A stretch of 11,185 nucleotides of DNA from Verrucomicrobiota bacterium (lineage in GTDB: Bacteria; Verrucomicrobiota; Verrucomicrobiia; Chthoniobacterales; UBA10450): NCBI GenBank assembly GCA_003219095.1, contig QHPM01000304.1:1-11185 (forward strand), given 5' to 3'. The notes below the pieces were generated by a model. The model was not told the DNA's origin, did not search any database, and worked only from the letters and a program-made list of their open reading frames with translations. Shown piece after piece: positions 7,244 to 11,185 of this stretch. The translations under genes and the position numbers were made by a program. Position 1 is the stretch's first letter, and every line of letters begins with the position of its first letter.

Positions 7244-7257
7244 ATTTTGAAACAACC

Positions 7258-8055
7258 ATGAAATCGATTTTCAACCGTTCAGTGCTGCGTGCGGGCTTGG
7301 TGCTGCTCTTTAGCTCGGCCGCGATTTTGCTGCTGGCTGCTGCGCAAAGAAAAGAGGCCCGCGTCACTCAGGTCGTGCGGGACGTCAAGCTATTGCCCCC
7401 GCACGTCGCTCCTCGTCCGGCGCACTTGAACGATAACGTCATGGATGGTAGCGCTGTCCACACCGGGGCTGATTCACGTGCGGAACTTACTTTCGCGGAT
7501 TTAACAATTACCCGTGTCGGCGCGAATAGTATTTTTTCTTTCGATCAAGATGGTCGCAACGTGAATGTCGAAAGCGGAGCCATCCTTTTACGGATGCCAA
7601 AGGCTTCCAGTGGCACGCGTATTCGCAGCAGCACGCTCACCGTCGGCATAACAGGAACGACGGTGATGTTCGAGTCGCGGCCGGGCAATTACAGCAAGCT
7701 CATCGTTCTCGAAGGAAACAGTCAGGCCTGGCTCACGAAACATCCGGAAAAGAAAATTACAGTGCACGCTGGCCAAATGCTCGTGGTCAAAGCCGGCGCG
7801 ACGCAGGTGCCTGAGCCAGTCGACATAGACGAAGGTCTCGTTCTCCGGACCGCGGTCCTGATTACCGAATTCCCGCCGCTGCCCAATCTGCATCTCATGC
7901 GCAGTGTAGCCGAGAGTCAGAAAAAATCGGGCGGACCACTCTTTAATCCGCTCATCGACCCAACCGGAATGGGCGCGCGCGACGTGGATGCTTCAACCCG
8001 TCCGCAACCAACGCCGTATCGAACTCCTCCGGGCGACCGAAATCCTAAACCATAA
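7258..8055 (+). CDS. Secreted FecR-domain protein (FecR paralogue 3)
   Basis: The protein has 265 residues. A signal peptide (1 to about 29, core AGLVLLFSSAAILLLAAA) is followed by QRKEARVTQVVRDVKLLPP (30-48), nearly the same opening as paralogue 1. The FecR landmarks come in the same order: DGSAVHTGADSRAEL, RVGANSIFSF, ILLRMPKASSGTRI, ITGTTVMFES and LIVLEGNSQAWL, then VHAGQMLVVKAG and PEPVDIDE. The C-terminus is short and proline-rich (STRPQPTPYRTPPGDRNPKP), with neither the beta-helix of paralogue 2 nor a transmembrane helix. It is intact from start to stop, which makes it the only clean member of the three. It ends convergent with the LysM lipoprotein gene, 164 bases away. As with the others, no sigma factor or TonB receptor accompanies it, so a role as a periplasmic or surface ligand-binding or scaffold domain is inferred rather than signalling. 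Confidence 0.86.
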   Translation: MKSIFNRSVLRAGLVLLFSSAAILLLAAAQRKEARVTQVVRDVKLLPPHVAPRPAHLNDNVMDGSAVHTGADSRAELTFADLTITRVGANSIFSFDQDGRNVNVESGAILLRMPKASSGTRIRSSTLTVGITGTTVMFESRPGNYSKLIVLEGNSQAWLTKHPEKKITVHAGQMLVVKAGATQVPEPVDIDEGLVLRTAVLITEFPPLPNLHLMRSVAESQKKSGGPLFNPLIDPTGMGARDVDASTRPQPTPYRTPPGDRNPKP

Positions 8056-8094
8056 TTCTGGTGATACGGATTAAGAGCGCGTTAAGGGGGTTTC

Positions 8095-8109
8095 GGAAGT
8101 TAGGCTTCC
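8095..8109. terminator. Weak hairpin in the convergent intergenic region
   Basis: GGAAG (8095-8099) and CTTCC (8105-8109) form a five-base stem around TTAGG, 40 bases after the third FecR stop. A second bulged hairpin (8205-8211 with 8216-8221) overlaps the stop of the opposing LysM gene. Neither has a T-tract. They lie where transcription from both sides must end, but the support is only structural. The rest of 8056-8219 shows nothing I can assign. Confidence 0.2.
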
Positions 8110-8219
8110 AGCTATTCCCAACGGAGCTCCCCGTACAGGTTGATTTGCTACAAGCATGTCGCGTCTAAACCCGCTTCCTTGCCTTTCGACGCCCACCATT
8201 CAATAGAGTCCGTTGGGCT

Positions 8220-8882
8220 CTAGTGCTGCGGAATAACCAGCGTCTGACCTGCTGCCAATTTTTTCGGATTGTCGATCACATTTCGATTGGCTTCGAGAAT
8301 CTGTTTCCAGCGCGTCGATGTTTTGTAAAATTTTCGTGAGATCGATGCCAGAGTATCACCCCGCTGCACCACGTAAGTTTGCTTCGCGGTTTCAGCCCCT
8401 TTCGTTTTTCCCGGGGTGGGAGTCTGTTCAATCGTGGCGATATGGGCCCGTCCACGCGCTTCATCCAGATCTTTTCGCAACGACAAGTTTTCATTCCGTA
8501 AACGCGTTGCTTCGGCGCGCGAAATGAGCGCGTCTCCTGAGAGGCTGGTCAGAAGCGCGACCTCATCGCGTTTCACGAAACCTTTTACCTCGTTTGCTCG
8601 TGCGCCGCTCGGCGCGATGATCAGGTAACGTTTGAAATGATGCAGCGCATTTAACGGGTCGTTCATCTTATCATCGTAGAGTAGCGCGAGCTTGTAATGC
8701 ACTTCGGCATCGCCCGGCCGATCTTCCAGCGCGGACTCGTACAAGCTGACCGCGCGCGCAAAATCGCCCGCGGCCGCTTTGCTCTCTGCATCTTTGAGTT
8801 GTTGCGTGTGCCGCGGCGTGATCATTCGATCGCACCCAGCACCAAGCAGCGCGATCATGACGGGCAGAACGGCAAAACGCAT
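8220..8882 (-). CDS. TPR and LysM domain lipoprotein
   Basis: The ATG at 8882 is chosen because the signal sequence MRFAVLPVMIALLGAGC begins there, with AGAAG a few bases upstream; a longer TTG start at 8918 would only add MQFSAPVLIRSA. The product has 220 residues. Cys17 is the likely lipidated residue, though Gly rather than Leu sits at -3. Residues 31-89 hold TPR-like helices (AGDFARAVSLYESALEDRPG, then a second helical pair with LALLYDDK). About 118-146 is a coiled-coil-like stretch (RAEATRLRNENLSLRKDLDE), followed by a Thr-Pro and Gly linker. Residues 169-218 form a LysM domain (YVVQRGDTLASISRKFY through LAAGQTLVIPQ) that binds peptidoglycan. It probably anchors to a membrane and contacts the cell wall. 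It follows moeB on the same strand, but the 40-bp dyad between them argues for separate transcription. Confidence 0.88.
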   Translation of the reverse strand: MRFAVLPVMIALLGAGCDRMITPRHTQQLKDAESKAAAGDFARAVSLYESALEDRPGDAEVHYKLALLYDDKMNDPLNALHHFKRYLIIAPSGARANEVKGFVKRDEVALLTSLSGDALISRAEATRLRNENLSLRKDLDEARGRAHIATIEQTPTPGKTKGAETAKQTYVVQRGDTLASISRKFYKTSTRWKQILEANRNVIDNPKKLAAGQTLVIPQH

Positions 8883-8981
8883 CGCGCTTCTGATAAGCAC
8901 AGGCGCGGAGAACTGCAACGCGCAAAGCTGCCATGCCCACTGGCCGATGACAGTGTGATCATCAGCCGCCGGTAGAGCGAG

Positions 8982-9021
8982 TTAACATTTGAATGTCGCA
9001 GGTGCAACACTCAAATGTTAA
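8982..9021. promoter_or_regulatory. 40-bp imperfect dyad between moeB and the lipoprotein gene (operator or terminator)
   Basis: TTAACATTTGA (8982-8992) and TCAAATGTTAA (9011-9021) are exact reverse complements. Pairing continues inward so that 17 of 19 positions match around the centre GG (9001-9002). Transcribed leftward, it lies 22 bases after the moeB stop and about 100 bases before the lipoprotein start. The AT-rich outer arms and tight centre look as much like a protein-binding dyad as a terminator, and no T-run follows on the minus strand. The rest of 8883-9043 shows nothing assignable. Confidence 0.6.
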
Positions 9022-9043
9022 TTCGATATTTCGCAGACGGCTC

Positions 9044-10207
9044 CTAGTATTTTCGCATCGTCGGGTCGACTTCTTCGCGCCATGCATCGAGGCCGCCTTT
9101 GAGATTGAGTAAATTCTCGAAGCCTTCGCCACGCAGAAACTCGATCGCGCGTGCGCTGCGGACACCGGTTTTGCACATCACGACGGTCGTTTCTGTCCGT
9201 GGAATTTCTGTCAATCGCTCCGGAATCGTGCCGAGTGGAATCAGTTGCGAATTTGGAATGCGCGCGATCTCAAACTCGAATGGCTCGCGTACATCAACCA
9301 CCGCAACCTCCTGGCCACGAGATATCATTTCGTGCAATTGGGTAGCGGAAATTCCTCGAACGGTTGAACTGATTGAACGGTTGCAGAATTGTTCGTAGTC
9401 AATCGGCTCCGTGATTACCGGTGATTCGCCGCACACCGGACAGTCTGGATCGCGGCGAATATTGAATTCACGAAACCGCAGAGTTAGCGCGTCAACATGC
9501 AAGAGACGTCCGAGGAGATTGTCACCCCTGCCGATGATTAACTTGATCACTTCCAACGCCTGAATGATTCCAATCAAACCTGGAACAACCCCAAGAACAC
9601 CGGCTTCGGCGCAACTTGGAATGGCCTCCGGCGGTGGCGGCTCCGGGAACAGGCAACGGTAACAGGGCCCGCCAAGATGGGGCGCAAAGAGGGAGGCCTG
9701 TCCTTCGAATTGATGGACCGAGCCGTAGATGTTTGGTTTCCTTTCCCAAACACAAACGTCGCTCGAAAGGTAACGCGTCGGCAGATTATCGGAGCCATCG
9801 ACAACGATGTCGTAATTGCGAATTAACTCGATGGCGGTGCTTCCGCACAGGCGTGTGGTGTAGGTCTCGACTTCGATCGTTGGATTAATGGCAAGCAAAC
9901 GTGCGCGCGCCGAATCGGTTTTCGCACGGCCAACGTCATTCGTTTCATGCAATAGCTGTCGATGAAGGTTGCTGAGATCAACCGTGTCCTGATCAACAAC
10001 TCCGATTGTCCCAATTCCGGCGGCGGCAAGGTAAAGCGCCGCGGGCGACCCGAGGCCGCCGGCCCCGATACACAACACCCGAGCTTCTTTCAATCGGCGC
10101 TGACCGTCCTCACCCACCTGAGCAAGGTTGATTTGCCGAGAGTATCGAAGGAGCTCGTCCTGGCTTAATTGCGCAACGCGCTTCTCGCCAAAGGTAGTTT
10201 CGTTCAT
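9044..10207 (-). CDS. moeB: Molybdopterin-synthase adenylyltransferase MoeB/ThiF-like with C-terminal rhodanese domain
   Basis: The product has 387 residues, the size of MoeB-rhodanese (MoeZ/MOCS3-type) fusions. The E1-like domain (about 15-265) adenylates the C-terminal glycine of a sulfur carrier such as MoaD or ThiS. It shows the start helix LLRYSRQINL, the nucleotide loop GAGGLGS (48-54), the NLHRQ motif (80-84), DGSDN (137-141), a conserved Cys199 in PSCAEAGVLG, and four zinc-binding cysteines: C182 and C185 (PCYRC) with C256 and C259 (CPVC). The rhodanese domain (about 285-385) has the active-site loop CKTGVRS with Cys345 and would deliver persulfide sulfur to the activated carrier. The ATG at 10207 fits the family's usual N-terminus. 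No MoaD or ThiS partner is in the window, so whether it serves molybdopterin, thiamine or tRNA thiolation cannot be told from context. Confidence 0.94.
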   Translation of the reverse strand: MNETTFGEKRVAQLSQDELLRYSRQINLAQVGEDGQRRLKEARVLCIGAGGLGSPAALYLAAAGIGTIGVVDQDTVDLSNLHRQLLHETNDVGRAKTDSARARLLAINPTIEVETYTTRLCGSTAIELIRNYDIVVDGSDNLPTRYLSSDVCVWERKPNIYGSVHQFEGQASLFAPHLGGPCYRCLFPEPPPPEAIPSCAEAGVLGVVPGLIGIIQALEVIKLIIGRGDNLLGRLLHVDALTLRFREFNIRRDPDCPVCGESPVITEPIDYEQFCNRSISSTVRGISATQLHEMISRGQEVAVVDVREPFEFEIARIPNSQLIPLGTIPERLTEIPRTETTVVMCKTGVRSARAIEFLRGEGFENLLNLKGGLDAWREEVDPTMRKY

Positions 10208-10328
10208 GCACTTAATCTTATCACGATTTCCGAGATGCGGCGACGCTCCAGCTGGATCAGCCGCCGTTTCAACAAGCTCAGAGGCCTAAATCTGCCGAGG
10301 GGGGCTCCACGGACGATGCTAAATAAAT

Positions 10329-10339
10329 GCGGTTTCCGC
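10329..10339 (-). terminator. Possible short intrinsic terminator after the small unknown gene
   Basis: On the minus strand GCGG-AAA-CCGC forms a four-base stem, followed by ATTTATTTA (10328 down to 10320). It lies about 30 bases past the stop of the minus-strand gene ending at 10367 and upstream of moeB. The stem is short, so support is weak. Nothing else assignable is seen in 10208-10366. Confidence 0.25.
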
Positions 10340-10366
10340 CGCCTACTATCATAATATCGATCCACC

Positions 10367-10657
10367 TCATTTTGCGCGCAATAAATCCCAATTGATTCCG
10401 ACGACACGCCTGTTGTCGAATCGCTTTAGCGATTTCGGAAAAATTAGATAGCGGGCGCCCTGTGCCTGTTTAAAGCCGACGATTCCAAATTCAGTTCCAG
10501 TCTCGCTTCGCTGAATTGTCATGACGCGATTATTCTTAATTTGAGACTGAAAATGTCGATCTGCCGACGGCTTTTGCCAAAGCGTATAAGGTTCCGGCCG
10601 ACCAGACTTTTCCACGATCTGAGCAAATCTCGCCGTCTTCACTTTCAACAATTTCAC
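10367..10657 (-). CDS. Small conserved-looking protein of unknown function
   Basis: I do not recognise the family. From GTG 10657 the product is 96 residues: it begins VKLLKVKTARFAQIVEKSG, continues RPEPYTLWQKPSADRHFQSQ and ends with YLIFPKSLKRFDNRRVVGIN and WDLLRAK. It is basic, soluble-looking and free of signal peptide or membrane segments, with regular charged and hydrophobic alternation typical of a small folded domain. The frame extends upstream to ATG 10804 (145 residues), but that extension (for example GLRTPPGQECSNGSL) has the look of noncoding sequence, so I prefer the GTG. No clear ribosome binding site precedes either start. It reads toward moeB with a 159-base gap and may or may not share its transcript. 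Confidence 0.6.
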   Translation of the reverse strand: MKLLKVKTARFAQIVEKSGRPEPYTLWQKPSADRHFQSQIKNNRVMTIQRSETGTEFGIVGFKQAQGARYLIFPKSLKRFDNRRVVGINWDLLRAK

Positions 10658-10824
10658 TGGGAAAAAAGTCCGCCAGAGAACTACGGCAAAGAAGGTCAGA
10701 CTACCGTTGCTGCATTCCTGCCCTGGCGGGGTTCGTAAGCCCTCAGTCCATAGCCCCTGACGGAGGAAAAACTTTCGCGCAAGATCACCATCCTGCAACA
10801 GCAACGAGAAAGAGATCAGAGGAG

Positions 10825-10923
10825 AGTGACGAAATCCGAATGACGAATGAATTCCTAATGACGAAATCCGAAACAGTGACGAGGGAGAGAGGCGTGCTTT
10901 TTCGGCGTTCCGGCTTCGTCATC
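10825..10923. repeat. Second, degenerate AATGACGAA repeat locus
   Basis: AATGACGAA occurs exactly at 10839-10847 and 10857-10865, as AGTGACGAA at 10825-10833, and inverted with one change (TTCGTCATC) at 10915-10923. The 14-mer TGACGAAATCCGAA is directly repeated at 10827-10840 and 10859-10872. This is the same family as the array at 476-624, less regular and with the inverted half mostly missing. Apart from it, the region between the two divergent small genes (10658-10982) shows nothing I can assign. Confidence 0.65.
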
Positions 10924-10982
10924 GTCGTTTTCCCTCTGTCTCCGCATTGACAACACTAGCTCCATTTGGTTCCATCGAAGGC

Positions 10983-11159
10983 GTGAAATGGCTCGCTCTC
11001 TTTATGTTGCTCGCTCTGGAATGCTCCTGCACTACCATCGCTAACCGACGCGATCTTTACAGCCCGCAACCGGCGCCAGATCTCGACTGGCACCGGCAAG
11101 CGGTGACCACGACAACGACACGCATGGAAGAGGCTGTGCCGGTACCGGCCAACCGTTAA
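10983..11159 (+). CDS. Tiny exported, lipoprotein-like protein
   Basis: From GTG 10983 the product is 58 residues: a hydrophobic N-terminus (VKWLALFMLLALECSC), then TTIANRRDLYSPQPAPDLD, a Thr run and an acidic end. Cys13 and Cys15 follow the hydrophobic core, but neither has a canonical lipobox (Glu precedes Cys13), so lipidation is possible rather than shown. A longer TTG start at 10947 adds 12 residues that break the signal-peptide shape, so GTG is preferred. The Cys-Thr-Thr, NRRDLY and proline-rich pattern resembles very small envelope lipoproteins in my memory of related bacteria, with no known function. It stands alone beside a repeat-filled region. Confidence 0.5.
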   Translation: MKWLALFMLLALECSCTTIANRRDLYSPQPAPDLDWHRQAVTTTTTRMEEAVPVPANR

Positions 11160-11185
11160 CGCATTGTAGCCGGGATGGGCGATCC

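Noticed and set aside
7050..7250. 66-residue ORF between the giant protein and the third FecR gene
   Set aside because: Its translation is rich in Cys, Arg and Leu without protein-like pattern; the overlapping second frame looks more coding.
10204..10407. 67-residue minus-strand ORF between moeB and the small unknown gene
   Set aside because: It overlaps both neighbours, is very arginine-rich and has no recognisable feature; most likely chance.

Overview
The window looks like chromosomal DNA of a Gram-negative soil or sediment bacterium. My best guess is the Verrucomicrobiota (Chthoniobacterales-like, perhaps Candidatus Udaeobacter), often known only from metagenome assemblies. This rests on family knowledge rather than a search: tandem secreted FecR-domain proteins with a KEARVT-VV-DVKLL core, very large FecR/beta-helix proteins, intergenic repeats of the AATGACGAA and GTGTAGAGGCGGCC types, and few clear Shine-Dalgarno sequences. 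The base composition is moderately GC-rich.

Layout. Positions 1-465 hold the 3' end of transcription terminator rho. A repeat array of four forward and four reverse AATGACGAA units follows (476-624), and the reading frame of ribonuclease D (to 1684) runs through it. An 18-bp perfect inverted repeat closes this housekeeping block (1685-1748). From 1831 to 8055 lies a plus-strand accessory block: an outer-membrane beta-barrel-like protein with a frameshift near its C-terminus, a secreted FecR protein with a Thr-Pro linker, a very large FecR/beta-helix protein whose signal peptide now lies in another frame, a short open stretch without a start codon (7058-7243), and a third secreted FecR protein. 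On the minus strand come a TPR-LysM lipoprotein (8220-8882), a 40-bp dyad (8982-9021), a MoeB-rhodanese fusion (9044-10207) and a small unknown protein (10367-10657). A second copy of the AATGACGAA repeat (10825-10923) precedes a tiny plus-strand lipoprotein-like ORF (10983-11159). I see no tRNA, rRNA, CRISPR array or insertion sequence.

How the genes fit together. The accessory block codes for exported products: a barrel, three FecR-domain proteins with signal peptides or the remains of one, and a glycine-rich beta-helical passenger. No ECF sigma factor or TonB receptor accompanies the FecR domains, so classical iron-citrate signalling is unlikely and a cell-surface or envelope role is more plausible. 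The block also holds two clear frame disruptions, a possible third and one start-less open stretch. The flanking housekeeping genes (rho end, rnd, moeB, lysM) read cleanly. This suggests either real decay or rapid change of a surface locus, or assembly errors that happen to fall there. The MoeB-rhodanese gene is an ordinary sulfur-activation enzyme whose carrier-protein partner is not in view.
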